A DNA stretch of 64,000 nucleotides from Methylobacterium sp. Leaf118 (GTDB lineage: Bacteria > Pseudomonadota > Alphaproteobacteria > Rhizobiales > Beijerinckiaceae): assembly GCF_920984675.1 (NCBI RefSeq), contig NZ_CAKLBV010000014.1:1-64000 (forward strand), written 5' to 3'. Made by a program: the position numbers and the translations under genes. The first letter of the stretch is position 1; every line of letters starts with the position of its first letter. The notes beneath the pieces are model-generated. The model had not been told where the DNA came from and made no database searches. It was given only the letters and a program-made list of their open reading frames with translations. Below are positions 50,101-59,701 of this stretch, piece by piece.

Positions 50101-53100
50101 AGCACCTTCCTGACCCCGCTGTTCGGCGGCGGCAAGGAGGGCGGGGCCAAGGGCGGTCTGGACCTGTTCTCGAGCTTCGACTTCAGCGGGATCGAGAAAG
50201 CCGTCAGCGAAGGCTCGTTCTCTGGCATTTTCGACGGCATCTCCGAGTGGCTGAAGCCCGGGGGTGAGGGCGGCAAGGGAGGCTTCGCCTCATCGAAGCT
50301 GGGCGGCGGCCTCATGGCAGCCGGCGTCGGCGCTTCGATCGGCTATTCCTCGCAGAACCCCATTATCGGCGCGGTGGGCGGTGGTCTCGCGGGCTTTGCA
50401 GCCGGCGCGGCGGCGGGCGGCACCATGGGCCCGATCGGCGCGGTGATCGGAGCGGGCGCCGGGCTGATCGGCGGGCTCCTCGGGCAGGCGGACGCAAAAA
50501 AGGCGGCCAAAAAGAGGATCCAGGATCAGCTCAAGGCCTACCGCGAGGCCTACGAGGAGGCCAAGCCCCAGATCGACCAGCTGCGCAAGACGCTGCGGGG
50601 CGAGTCGTTGGGCGCCGTCGGCGCGCAGATCGACGAGGCGTTCCAGCAGGCCAAGGCGGCGAACAAAACGGCCTCCCAGGGCGGCGACCAGAAGACCGCC
50701 GACCAGATCATGGTCGAATACACCCAGTTCGCCTTCCGGCTGCGTGACAGCTTCATGCACGCGTTCGAGGGCACCCTGAAGGAGGTCGCGGCGGGCTTCG
50801 GCACGAGCGGCCCGTTCGCGCAGGCGGCCGCCGCGGTGACGACGCTCGGCGAAAGCCTCAAGGCCTTCGTGAAGGACAGCGAGAGCCTGCCCGAGGCGGA
50901 GAGCAACAGCGCCCGGGCGCGCGCCGCGGCGATCCAGGCGGCGCTCGCCGCGATCGATCCGCCCGAGGCCCTGTCCGACACCCAGCAGGAAATGGCCCGG
51001 ATCAACGGCACGGCCGCGGGGCTGGAGCGCGTCCTGCGGGATCTCGGCATGTCGGCCGAGGCCGCGGCGGTGGCGATCCGGGACAAGACCGCGACGGCCA
51101 TGGAAGCCCTGCGCGCGCAGTTCTCCGCTGACCTCGGCGCCAAGATCAACGAGGCGACCGGCAAGGGCTACCTCAACGAGGTCGCCGACTTGATCAAGGA
51201 GCGTGACGGCCTGCTGGCGGACGCGCAGGCGATCGGCGCCGGCACCGATCAGGTCTCCGCCTACTTCCGGGCTGCGGCGCAGGAGATCATCAACGGCTCC
51301 GAGCTGACGGGTGACGCCTTCAACGCGCTGGTGACCCAGTTCCCGGCGCTCCAGGGCGCCGTCGTCGAGTTCGGGCAGGCGGTCGACACCGCGGCGGCCA
51401 AGGCCGAGGCGGCGGCCCGCGCGCTCGGGTATCAGGACCGCGCCTTCGCGGCCGGAAACGACACCAGCACCCAAGCCGGCGCCCTTGCCGCGTTCGCCCG
51501 CCGGGAGGCCCAGGAGCGGGCCGCGGAGGTCAAGGCCGGTGGTCAGGCCATGGCCGACCTCGAGAAGGCCCTGGCGGCCGAGCGCGCCGCGATCATCCGC
51601 GACTTCGCAGCCCAGGCGCTCGAGGCCGAGAAGGCCACGGCCGAGGCGAGCGCCCGCCGCGTGCTGTCGGCGGAGGACCGGCTCTTCGCCGCCCTCAACG
51701 ACACCTCGACCTTCGAAGGCAAGCTGGCCGAGATGACCCGTCAGCACGCCCAGGAGCGCCTGGAAGAGGTCGCGGCTGGTGGGCAGGCTTTGGCGGCTCT
51801 GGAGAAGGCGCAGGCTGCCGAGCGGCTGAAGCTGTACAAGGAGGCCGGCGAGGCGCAGGCCGCCGCTTTGAAGGAGGCGCAGGCCTTCCTCGACGGTGCG
51901 GCCAAGAACATCAAGAGCTACCTCGACGGGCTGAAGGCGGGGCCGGAGACGAACCTGTCGCCCGGCGCCCGCCTCGCGGAGGCGCAGAAGCAGTTCGCGG
52001 CGCAGATGAAGCTCGCCAAGGGCGGCGACCGCGACGCGCTGGGGTCCATCACGCAGTACGCCGATCGGCTGCTCGACGCCGGCCAGGCGAACTTCGCGAG
52101 CGGCAAGGGCTACCAGGACATCCTCGGCGCGGTGACGAAGCAGCTCGGGGCTCTGCCGAAGCAGGTGTCCGCCGAGCAGCTGATCGTCGATGCCATCAAG
52201 GGGCAGACGAAGGATCTCCAGACGGCGCTGAAGGCCAACAGCCCGGCTCTGATCCAGAAGGCCCTCGCCAACGACTTCGCCAGCATCGACCTCGACGCGT
52301 CCGGCGGCCTCACCGAGGCTGAGTTCCTCGCGGGGATCGGCGATCTCGCCACGGAGAAGGAGCAGCGCGAGGCCCAGCACCTTTTCAAGATGCTCGACAC
52401 CAACGGCGACAAGCTGCTGAGCCGGACCGAGCTGATGCGCGGCCAGCTGCTCATGGCCCTGCAGGTGGACACCCCCGCCGCCATGGCCGCGGCGCTCAAG
52501 GCGAACTTCACTTCCATCGACGTCAACAGCGACGAGCTGCTCACGATCGACGAGTTCAAGGCGGCGCTCGGCCCCCTGGCCACCGAGAAACAGCAGAAGG
52601 ATGCCAACCACCTCTTCCGGGTGCTCGACGAGAATGGCGACAGCACGATCTCCCGGCTGGAACTGGCCCGGTTCGAGCTGAAGGAGGCGATCAAGGCGAA
52701 CTCGCCCGACCTGATCCAGCGGGCCCTCGCCCTGGATTTCTCCAAGCTCGACGCCAACACCAGCGGCTCGCTCACCGAGACGGAATTCCTGGCCGGCCTC
52801 GGCGACCTTGCGAGCGCCAAGCAGCAGAAGGATGCGCTCCACCTGTTCCGGGTCCTGGATCGAAACGGCGACAAGCTCCTGGACAAGACGGAGCTGATGC
52901 GGGGCCAGCTTCTGATGGCGGTCGAGACGAAGTCGCCTGCGGCCCTGGCGACAGCGATCAAGACCAACTTCCCCGCGCTCGACCTGAACAAGGACAGCTT
53001 CGTTTCGCTCGACGAGTTCAAGTCCGCGCTCACCGGCCTCGCCACCGAGCAGCAACAGAAAGACGCACTGAAGGTCTTCAACGCCATCGATCTTGACGGT

Positions 53101-56100
53101 AATGGGCTGCTGGATGAATTGGAGTTGGCACACGCCGAACTGAAGAAGGCCATCGAGGACAACAGCCCGGAGCTGATCCGCGCGGCCCTCTCGACCGAGT
53201 TCGGCAAGATCGACCTCGACGCATCGGGCGGCCTCACCGAGACGGAATTCCTGGCTGGGCTGGGCGGTCTCGCCAGTGCGAAACAGCAGAAGGACGCGCT
53301 GCACCTGTTCCGCGTGCTCGACAAGAATGGCGACAAGCTGCTCGACCGCACCGAGTTGATGCGGGGGCAGCTCCTGCTGGCGCTCGAAACCAAATCCCCT
53401 GCCGCGCTGGCGGAGGCGATCAAGACCAACTTCCCGGCCCTAGACCTGAATGCCGACAGCGTCCTTTCGGTGGAGGAGTTCAAGTCCGCGTTGTCCGGGA
53501 TCGCGACGGAGCAGCAGCAGAAGGATGCGCTGGACGTCTTCAAGGCGATCGATCTCGACGGCAACGGCGTCATCACGGCGGTCGAGCTGTTCCACACGCA
53601 GCTCAAGGATGCCGTCGAAGCCAACTCCCCCGCGGCCATCCAGAAGGCCCTGGAGATGGACTTCGATGCGCTCGACAAGAACACGAGTGGGTCGCTGACG
53701 GCGGATGAGTTCGTCGCCGGCCTCGGCCCCCTCGCGACCGAGAAGCAGCAGAAGGATGCCAACCACCTCTTCCGCGTCTTGGACACCAACGGCGACAAGC
53801 TCCTCGATCGGACCGAACTGATGCGCGGTCAGCTCCTGACCGCCATGCGGGTCGACGGCCCGCACAAGATGGCGGCCGTCATCAAAAAGAACTTCCCCGC
53901 GATCGACCTCAACAAAGACAGCTTCGTCTCACTCGAAGAATACAAGTCGGCACTTGGCGGCCTCGCGACCGAGCAGCAGCAAAAGGATGCCCTTGCGGTC
54001 TTCAATTCGATCGACAGCGACGGAAACGGCTTGCTCTCAGAACTGGAGCTGACCCACGCAGAGCTGAAGGCGGCGATCGAAGCGAACTCGCCCGGGCTGA
54101 TCCAGGCCGCCCTGAAGGCCGATTTCGCGGGTATCGACCTCGATACCTCCGGCAGCCTGACCGAGACCGAGTTCGTCAACGGCCTGAAGGGGCTCGCCAC
54201 CGAGAAGCAGCAGCGGGACGCGGCGCACCTGTTCCGGACGCTCGACCGGAACGGTGACCGGCTGCTCGACGAGACCGAGCTGATGCACGGGCAGCTGGCC
54301 CTTGCCATCGCGGCCAACAGCCCCTCGGCCATGGCCACGGCGATCCACACGAACTTCCCGAAGCTCGACGTCAACGACGACAACGTCATCACGCTCTCGG
54401 AATACAGCGAGACCATCAAGGGGCTCGCGACCAAGAAGGAGCAGGAGGACGCGTGGAAGCTGTTCGACGCCATCGACAAGGACGGCGACAAGGTCATCAC
54501 CAAGCTCGAAGCCGCGCTTGTGGCGATCGGGACCGCGAACACGAACATCGGCGATGTGAAGTCCGCCATCAACGACAACTTCCGGACGCTGGACGAGGAC
54601 GGCAGCGGCGGCCTGAGCCTGACAGAGTTCCTGAAGCCGTTCGGGACGCTCGCGACCAAGGCGGAGCAGGACGCAGCGAAGCTGATCTTCCAGAGCATCG
54701 ACAAGGATGGCAACGACATCATCACGAAGCTGGAGACGACCAGCTCTGACTTGGAGGATGCGATCAAATTGAACAGCGCTTCCGCATTTGCGACTGCGCT
54801 GAAGGACAACTTCCCCACCATCGACGTTAACTCGGACGGCGGGATCACCTATGCCGAGATGGTCACGGCGCTCGGCCCGACGGCGACCAAGGCGCAGCAG
54901 CTGGCAGCCGAGCGCCTGTTCCGGGAGTTGGACAAGAACGGCGACGGCACAATCACCAAGCTCGAAGCGGTCCGAGGCCAGTTGCTGGAGCAGTTGAAGC
55001 ACAATGGCCCCTCTAAGGTGGCCTCTGCTATCTCCCGCTCGTTCGAGCAGATCGACCTCAATGCCAACGCTGCCATCGACTGGAAAGAGTTCGTCTCGGC
55101 CGTGAAGCCGGAGACCGAGGCCGAGCGGATCGCCTTGAAGAAGGTCTTCGACAACATCGACCAAGACGGGAACGATCTCCTTGATAAGATGGAGACGACG
55201 CGCTTTGACCTCCAAGAGGCGATCAAGACGAACAGCGGCTCCGCGTTCGCGACGGCGCTGAAAGATAACTTCCCGACCATTGATGTGAATTCCGATGGCG
55301 GGATCAGCTATGACGAGATGGTGAAGGCGCTTCTGCCGCTTGCCACGAAGGAGGAGCAGGCGGCGGCGAAACTGCTCTTCGACAGGATCGACAAGGACGG
55401 CGACAAGATTGTCACTAGGGTAGAGGCGGCCCAAAGCCAGCTTCTCGCGCAGTTGAAGCACAACAGTCCGAGCAAGATGGCATATGCCATCGCCCGGTCC
55501 TTCACCGAGATTGACCTAAACACAGACGCCGCGATCGACTGGGAGGAATTTGTCTCCGCGGTGAAGCCGGAGACGGAAGCGGAGCGCAAGGCTCTCAAGG
55601 CTGTCTTCGACAACATTGATCAGGATGGCAACAATCTACTCACCAGATTGGAGCTGACACAATCCGACCTCAAAGGGGCGATCGAGGCCAACAGCGCGTC
55701 TGCGTTCGCGACCGCGCTCAAAAACGACTTCCCGACCATTGACGTCAATTCCGATGGCGGCATCAGCTATGAGGAGATGGTGAGAGCCCTGGGCGGGAAG
55801 GCGACGCAGGCCGAGCAGCTGAAGGCCGAGACCCTGTTCCGGGAACTCGACAAGAACGGCGATCGCACGGTCACGCAGCTGGAGGCGGCTCGCGCTCAAA
55901 TCGTCGAACAGTTGAAGCACAACGGCCCGTCGAAGGTCGCATACCAGATCGCCCGGTCGTTCACCGAGATCGACCTCAACGCGAACGCCGCCATCGACTG
56001 GAGTGAATTCCTGAATGTCGTGAAGCCCGAGACGGAAGCTGAGCGGACTGCTCTCAAGGCGGTGTTCGACAGCATCGACGCGGACGGCAACTTGGTCATC

Positions 56101-57117
56101 AGCGCCATTGAGGCGGCGAACGCCGCGATCACCGACGCGGTGAAAGCCAACGACGCCCAGGCTTTCGCCACGGCGCTCGATGACAACTTCAAGACACTCG
56201 ACACGTCGGTCAACGGCGTGCTGGACAAGACGGAACTGGCCGCCGCGATCAAGGGGCTGTCCACCGATGCCGAGATCAAGGCGGCGAACGAGTGGCTCAA
56301 GCTGATCGACACCGACAACGACGGAATGCTCACCAAGACGGAGACCATCGCGGGCCGGCTGCATGGTGTGAAGCTCAACACCAAGGACATCACCGAAGTC
56401 AAGAACAACACCGGCAACACGAACACCAACGTGAAGGGCGGCAATGAGTACGCCAAGCTCTCCAAGATGGCGCTCGACGCGATCAAGAGCCTGTCCGGCA
56501 GCCAGAACAGGATCCTCGGCGAGCTGAAGGGGTCCTCTGATCTCCAGAAGCAGCAGCTTGAGTTGCTGACCTCGCAGAACACTCTGGACCCGACCAAGCC
56601 AATCATCCTGGGCGACCAGACCCTGCAGAACAACATGATCACGGCGCTGAACAAGATCGTGTTCAATACGGCGAACACCGTCATCGCCATTAAGAGCGGC
56701 GAGAAGTATGGCGCCTGGTCGTATGCCTCGGGCGGCTACACCGGCCCCGGCGGCATGTACGAGGCGGCCGGCACGGTTCACCGCGGCGAGATCGTGTGGT
56801 CGCAGGCGGACATCGCACGGGCCGGCGGCGTCGCCGCGGTCGAGGCGCTGCGGCTTGGGGCGGCGCCCATGCAGGCGATGGCCATGCCGGTGCCGATCGC
56901 CAACGACAACGGCGCGCTGGTGGCGGGCATGCAGCGTCAGATCGCGCTGCTGACCCAGACGGTCGCCCTCCTCCAGGCGGGCAACCGCATCGCGAAGGAG
57001 GGCTCCGAGAAGGTCGTCTCCGCCGTCGAGGAGAACACGGAGGAGGTCGCCGAGCATCGCGGCGACGACAAGAAGCGCGAAGCCCGCCAGATGGCCGTCG
57101 CTGGGGGGCGCCGCTGA
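47161..57117 (+). CDS. Tape measure protein with 36 EF-hand-type loops (3318 aa)
   Basis: Conventional ends: residues about 220-380 are the tape-measure N-terminal domain (STEAAQSAMAFVRSESDRLG, GTVSSEELRGQLGERLPGAF). Residues about 1044-1114 are a Gly/Ala-rich hydrophobic stretch. The C-terminus ASGGYTGPGGMYEAAGTVHR, GEIVWSQADIARAGG is also typical. Between residues 1710 and 3061 lie 36 loops of EF-hand pattern D-x-D/N-x-D/S-G-x-I/L-x-x-x-E (for example DLDASGGLTEAEF, DTNGDKLLSRTEL, DKNGDGTITKLEA). They are grouped in nine modules of four, first loops at nt 52288, 52750, 53212, 53674, 54136, 54592, 55054, 55513 and 55972. Helices joining them (NSPALIQKAL, ATEKQQKDANHLFRVLD) fit EF-hand helices. 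Calcium binding is inferred from the residues. Confidence 0.93.
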   Translation: MVAVNQIRDEYRLEARADGVNETKAAAEGLAGAVDKVTTSADKQERKVISVQRALEKFAASNDQAFKAQQQVERAQALVNRAFEQGLSGTRAYERAAAALAEKQAHLARVTAQVAAANDNAAAKARGGWSALSAQGAAQEKSIQANERAAAQWRNLSAQGSAQARSLENLRAANDNVATGFAAQGAQIGALLPGYSKLIALAGALGAVFTAGQFVQTVTSFQAIEASLRAATGSTEAAQSAMAFVRSESDRLGLSLGSTAKDFTSFAAATRGTELEGEKTRKVFSAVAEAGTVLGLSADDMSGALLALSQMASKGTVSSEELRGQLGERLPGAFNIAAKAMGVTTSELGKMLEQGQVLASDFLPKFADAMHEAFGPEAANASKNLQANLNRLQTAVTDLFLAAGKGGLTEALNDAVRQTTAFLRSSQDTAAGVGGALASGLRTAATAFQFLRQNSELAGAALAALLALRFGPSIIEIAAGAARAASMVGVYDVATRQLVVSQTAAIASSRALSVAMGAFGGPIGLALTAAAAGVAYLALRQDEGTKAAEAQAAGLKTLDAALQQHKGSLASASDETKKLAAEQLAAAQAAVEAARLRLSQAQAKAADNSPQVGVAGFEAFSTAAGQAEDASFQLGAAQADLDDKVQRSDATMRRLAGTATDADRALLGLPPTISAVTAQVDAAIPSMQKYGDALSKLIAMVPELAKAVEAQGKLTQARSLFDEGTVSAQKAYLKGEISQNEMVDRVAKVKEVYERATSTVSGYEDALAKVDTRMRSASIGAMEAQAGEVAKLRDSHDAYVKSLSEGERASLTSAQRNDLVAKSEQALAQEISNVNSKYAEREAKKAGSSATKEAAKDAREATREFESFEKQADAAFQKLFPEEALKKKGEALQALLDKFRDQLNAVDPRLVQAMETKIRLNLDGKDIEGIKGKTDDLSKEMSSAFRGVFDEMFSAGNKGFDGLLASFTKSLSRIGTRLLESTFLTPLFGGGKEGGAKGGLDLFSSFDFSGIEKAVSEGSFSGIFDGISEWLKPGGEGGKGGFASSKLGGGLMAAGVGASIGYSSQNPIIGAVGGGLAGFAAGAAAGGTMGPIGAVIGAGAGLIGGLLGQADAKKAAKKRIQDQLKAYREAYEEAKPQIDQLRKTLRGESLGAVGAQIDEAFQQAKAANKTASQGGDQKTADQIMVEYTQFAFRLRDSFMHAFEGTLKEVAAGFGTSGPFAQAAAAVTTLGESLKAFVKDSESLPEAESNSARARAAAIQAALAAIDPPEALSDTQQEMARINGTAAGLERVLRDLGMSAEAAAVAIRDKTATAMEALRAQFSADLGAKINEATGKGYLNEVADLIKERDGLLADAQAIGAGTDQVSAYFRAAAQEIINGSELTGDAFNALVTQFPALQGAVVEFGQAVDTAAAKAEAAARALGYQDRAFAAGNDTSTQAGALAAFARREAQERAAEVKAGGQAMADLEKALAAERAAIIRDFAAQALEAEKATAEASARRVLSAEDRLFAALNDTSTFEGKLAEMTRQHAQERLEEVAAGGQALAALEKAQAAERLKLYKEAGEAQAAALKEAQAFLDGAAKNIKSYLDGLKAGPETNLSPGARLAEAQKQFAAQMKLAKGGDRDALGSITQYADRLLDAGQANFASGKGYQDILGAVTKQLGALPKQVSAEQLIVDAIKGQTKDLQTALKANSPALIQKALANDFASIDLDASGGLTEAEFLAGIGDLATEKEQREAQHLFKMLDTNGDKLLSRTELMRGQLLMALQVDTPAAMAAALKANFTSIDVNSDELLTIDEFKAALGPLATEKQQKDANHLFRVLDENGDSTISRLELARFELKEAIKANSPDLIQRALALDFSKLDANTSGSLTETEFLAGLGDLASAKQQKDALHLFRVLDRNGDKLLDKTELMRGQLLMAVETKSPAALATAIKTNFPALDLNKDSFVSLDEFKSALTGLATEQQQKDALKVFNAIDLDGNGLLDELELAHAELKKAIEDNSPELIRAALSTEFGKIDLDASGGLTETEFLAGLGGLASAKQQKDALHLFRVLDKNGDKLLDRTELMRGQLLLALETKSPAALAEAIKTNFPALDLNADSVLSVEEFKSALSGIATEQQQKDALDVFKAIDLDGNGVITAVELFHTQLKDAVEANSPAAIQKALEMDFDALDKNTSGSLTADEFVAGLGPLATEKQQKDANHLFRVLDTNGDKLLDRTELMRGQLLTAMRVDGPHKMAAVIKKNFPAIDLNKDSFVSLEEYKSALGGLATEQQQKDALAVFNSIDSDGNGLLSELELTHAELKAAIEANSPGLIQAALKADFAGIDLDTSGSLTETEFVNGLKGLATEKQQRDAAHLFRTLDRNGDRLLDETELMHGQLALAIAANSPSAMATAIHTNFPKLDVNDDNVITLSEYSETIKGLATKKEQEDAWKLFDAIDKDGDKVITKLEAALVAIGTANTNIGDVKSAINDNFRTLDEDGSGGLSLTEFLKPFGTLATKAEQDAAKLIFQSIDKDGNDIITKLETTSSDLEDAIKLNSASAFATALKDNFPTIDVNSDGGITYAEMVTALGPTATKAQQLAAERLFRELDKNGDGTITKLEAVRGQLLEQLKHNGPSKVASAISRSFEQIDLNANAAIDWKEFVSAVKPETEAERIALKKVFDNIDQDGNDLLDKMETTRFDLQEAIKTNSGSAFATALKDNFPTIDVNSDGGISYDEMVKALLPLATKEEQAAAKLLFDRIDKDGDKIVTRVEAAQSQLLAQLKHNSPSKMAYAIARSFTEIDLNTDAAIDWEEFVSAVKPETEAERKALKAVFDNIDQDGNNLLTRLELTQSDLKGAIEANSASAFATALKNDFPTIDVNSDGGISYEEMVRALGGKATQAEQLKAETLFRELDKNGDRTVTQLEAARAQIVEQLKHNGPSKVAYQIARSFTEIDLNANAAIDWSEFLNVVKPETEAERTALKAVFDSIDADGNLVISAIEAANAAITDAVKANDAQAFATALDDNFKTLDTSVNGVLDKTELAAAIKGLSTDAEIKAANEWLKLIDTDNDGMLTKTETIAGRLHGVKLNTKDITEVKNNTGNTNTNVKGGNEYAKLSKMALDAIKSLSGSQNRILGELKGSSDLQKQQLELLTSQNTLDPTKPIILGDQTLQNNMITALNKIVFNTANTVIAIKSGEKYGAWSYASGGYTGPGGMYEAAGTVHRGEIVWSQADIARAGGVAAVEALRLGAAPMQAMAMPVPIANDNGALVAGMQRQIALLTQTVALLQAGNRIAKEGSEKVVSAVEENTEEVAEHRGDDKKREARQMAVAGGRR
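52288..56343 (+). repeat. Nine 152-154-residue EF-hand modules (DNA period 456-462 bp)
   Basis: Spacing between module starts is 462, 462, 462, 462, 456, 462, 459 and 459 bp. Modules 1-5 are close relatives (ELMRGQLL, SGSLTETEFLAGL); modules 6-9 form a second group (DNFPTIDVNSDGGISY, AIDWKEFVSAVKPETEAERI). Two subfamilies imply internal duplication in at least two rounds. Confidence 0.9.
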
Positions 57118-58838
57118 TGTCGCGCTTCACGGACCTGCTCGGCGACCCCAAGGCCGAGAAGCGCTTTCTGGCGATCCTGGAGCCCTACGACCCGGCCGCC
57201 AGCACCGTGCGGACGATCTACCTCTCGACCCACGGCTTCATCACGGAGCCGGGGGAGACGCCCGCGAACACCTACTTCGAGCCGCGCCTGAACCGCCCCT
57301 ACAGCTTCACTCGTTCGCTGTTCTCCTCGGGGAAGCTCGGGGGGCGGTCCCTGCCCGGCGCCGGGGCGGTGGTGCTCAATAACGGCGACGGCGGCTTGGA
57401 CATCCTCGCGACCTATGCCTGGGGCGGCCGGCGGGTGCGGGTCTATCTCGGCGGCGACGGGTTCGCCCTCGCCGACTACGGCCTGATCTTCGAGGGCACC
57501 GCCCAGGGACTCGCCTACGCGGACGGCGAGATCACGGTCAATCTGCGGGACCTCGCCTACGTTTTCGAGCGCGAGATCCAGCCCAGCCAGTTTGCCGGCA
57601 CGGGCGGCGCCGAGGGCTCCAGCGACCTCACCGGCAAGCGCAAGCCGCTCGGCTACGGCATCCTCCGCAACGTCGAGCCGATCTTTCTCGGCGCCTCGGC
57701 TGGGCTCAACCGATACGCCTTCGGCACGGGGGCGAGCGTCGGCGTCCTCGCCGTCTACGACCGCGGTGTCCCGCTGACCTATGCGGCCTCGCCGGCGCCG
57801 GGGCAGTGGAGCGTTGATCTCGCGACCAGCACGATCACGCTCGGCGGCACCGCGAACGGGCCCCTGACGGCGGACGTGATCGGCCGGCGCTACCTCACCG
57901 CGACGAGCAGCACGAGCAACACCGTTGGGACCGGATCGAAGACCTTCGCCGTTGCCACCGGGCTCGCTCTCGCGGTCGGGATGCGGCTGCGGATCGCCCG
58001 GACGGCGGATCTCGCTGGCACGTCGATGGACGGGCTCATCACCGCCTACAGCGGCACCAGCCTGACCGTCACGGTGGACGGCTCGCGCGGCTCCGGCACC
58101 TATACGGACTGGACGATCAGCCCCTGGGGCACGGTGGCCGGCATCCTGCGGGACATCGCCGTCGGCATGGGCGTGACCGTGTTCGACACGGCGGCGCTCG
58201 CCGCGCTCGACACCGTCCAGCCGGCGACCATCGGCTACTGGATCCCCGAGGGCGGCACGGGCGGGGTGATCCTCGACGCCATCGCCGACGGCACGGGCGC
58301 TTACTGGGGCTTCGACCGCGGCGGCCAGTTCGAAGCGGGCCGGGTCGACGTGCCGGGCACGCCGCTCGCCGCCTATGACGCGTCGCAGGTGCTCTCCCTC
58401 GAACGCCTCGCGACCGAGGAGCCGTCGTGGCAGGTGCTGGTCCGCTACCGCCGCAACTGGCGCCCGCTCTCCACCGACCAACTCGCGGGCGTGGCCCTGG
58501 CGAACCAGACCGCCTTCGTCACCGAGTGGCGCACGGCCACAGCGCAGAGCGCCGCGGTCCAGACCGCCTACCCGCTGTCCAAGCCGCTGCAAGTGGACAG
58601 CCTCTTCGATGAGCCGGCCGCTGCGCAGGCCGAGGCGGCCCGGCTGCTCACGCTCTTCGCCGCGCGCCGCGACTACTTCCGCGCCCGCCTCAAGGTGCAG
58701 CCGCTCGCGACCGAGAATGGGGACACGACCCTGATCATGCACCCACGCTACGGGCTCGCCGCCGGCAAGGCCCTGCGGGCGATCGACGTCACCTTCGACA
58801 TGGATGCCTACGAGGTCGAGTTGGGGCTCTGGGGCTGA
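57117..58838 (+). CDS. Putative tail tip / baseplate protein (573 aa)
   Basis: ATG 57117 overlaps the tape-measure stop. MSRFTDLLGDPKAEKRFLAI, VYLGGDGFALADYGLIFEGT, KRKPLGYGILRNVEPIFLGA and QVLVRYRRNWRPLSTDQLAG. Position directly after the tape measure fits the distal tail/hub. Long beta-rich composition with a Thr/Ser-rich insert (STSNTVGTGSKTFAVATGLA). Exact family not recognised. Confidence 0.65.
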   Translation: MSRFTDLLGDPKAEKRFLAILEPYDPAASTVRTIYLSTHGFITEPGETPANTYFEPRLNRPYSFTRSLFSSGKLGGRSLPGAGAVVLNNGDGGLDILATYAWGGRRVRVYLGGDGFALADYGLIFEGTAQGLAYADGEITVNLRDLAYVFEREIQPSQFAGTGGAEGSSDLTGKRKPLGYGILRNVEPIFLGASAGLNRYAFGTGASVGVLAVYDRGVPLTYAASPAPGQWSVDLATSTITLGGTANGPLTADVIGRRYLTATSSTSNTVGTGSKTFAVATGLALAVGMRLRIARTADLAGTSMDGLITAYSGTSLTVTVDGSRGSGTYTDWTISPWGTVAGILRDIAVGMGVTVFDTAALAALDTVQPATIGYWIPEGGTGGVILDAIADGTGAYWGFDRGGQFEAGRVDVPGTPLAAYDASQVLSLERLATEEPSWQVLVRYRRNWRPLSTDQLAGVALANQTAFVTEWRTATAQSAAVQTAYPLSKPLQVDSLFDEPAAAQAEAARLLTLFAARRDYFRARLKVQPLATENGDTTLIMHPRYGLAAGKALRAIDVTFDMDAYEVELGLWG

Positions 58839-59701
58839 TGGCGCGCATCCACATCCTCACCAACCCGCGCAGCGACGCGGGCACCTTCCTGCCAGGCATA
58901 GGGGACTGGGTGCCCAGCCTGCCGCTTGCCAACCTCAAGACCCAACAGCCCAAGCAGGTGGCCCGCTCGACCTCGCTGGACGCCTCGGCAACCCGCTTCG
59001 CCATCGACCTCGGCTCGCAGTGGTTGGTGCCGTCCTTCGCGTTGATCAACTCCAATCTGACCCGCTCCTCCAAGGTGCGGATCAGGGTGTCCAACAACGC
59101 CGACGGCTATGATCCGATCCTCGACGTGACCGTGCCGGGGGTGCCGCCCAACATCGCATGGGGGTCGCTCCCATGGGGCCAGTTCCCGTGGAACGGGTAC
59201 CGTGACGACGCGCTGCCGGCCGGGCAGGTGACTTTCTTCCAGGCCTCAAAATCCGTCTTCGGCCGCTACGTCCTCGTCAACATCACCGACCCGAACAACC
59301 CGGCCGGCTACGTTCAGATCGGGCGGTTCATGGGGGCGGCGGCCTTCGTCCCCCGTTACAACATGGCCTATGGGGCGGCGCTGAAATGGATCGATGAAAC
59401 CCGCGTCAGCAAATCCGTGGGCGGCCAGAAATGGTTCGATGTTCGCCCGAATTTTCGCAGCTTCCGTGCTTCGTTCAACTTCGCGACCCAAGGCGAAGCC
59501 CTTGGCGCGGTCTACGATATGCAGCAGCGCGTCGGCCTCTCCGGCAATCTGCTGGTGATCTACGACCCCGAGGACAGCGCCGACGTCATCTTGCGCCGAA
59601 CGATCTACGGCTCGCTGACCGAGCTGTCCGAGATCGTCACCGCCAATGAGACGGCGGACACGCCATACGCCTGGACGCTGGCAGTTGAGGAGTTGATCTG
59701 A
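58838..59701 (+). CDS. Putative tail tip protein (287 aa)
   Basis: FLPGIGDWVPSLPLANLKTQ, SKSVFGRYVLVNITDPNNPA and GYVQIGRFMGAAAFVPRYNM, then SFNFATQGEALGAVYDMQQR. A discoidin-like beta pattern in the first half. One-base overlaps with both neighbours place it in the tail-tip operon. Family not certain. Confidence 0.6.
   Translation: MARIHILTNPRSDAGTFLPGIGDWVPSLPLANLKTQQPKQVARSTSLDASATRFAIDLGSQWLVPSFALINSNLTRSSKVRIRVSNNADGYDPILDVTVPGVPPNIAWGSLPWGQFPWNGYRDDALPAGQVTFFQASKSVFGRYVLVNITDPNNPAGYVQIGRFMGAAAFVPRYNMAYGAALKWIDETRVSKSVGGQKWFDVRPNFRSFRASFNFATQGEALGAVYDMQQRVGLSGNLLVIYDPEDSADVILRRTIYGSLTELSEIVTANETADTPYAWTLAVEELI

Noticed and set aside
50290..53304. 1004-codon open frame antisense to the tape measure, plus 53798-52110 and 57057-55636
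   Set aside because: They follow the EF-hand repeat register and arise from codon bias of the forward gene; no RBS or domain.
52288..56343. Possible separate calmodulin-like gene inside the tape-measure region
   Set aside because: The frame is continuous from 47161 to 57117 with typical tape-measure sequence on both sides; no internal stop or restart.
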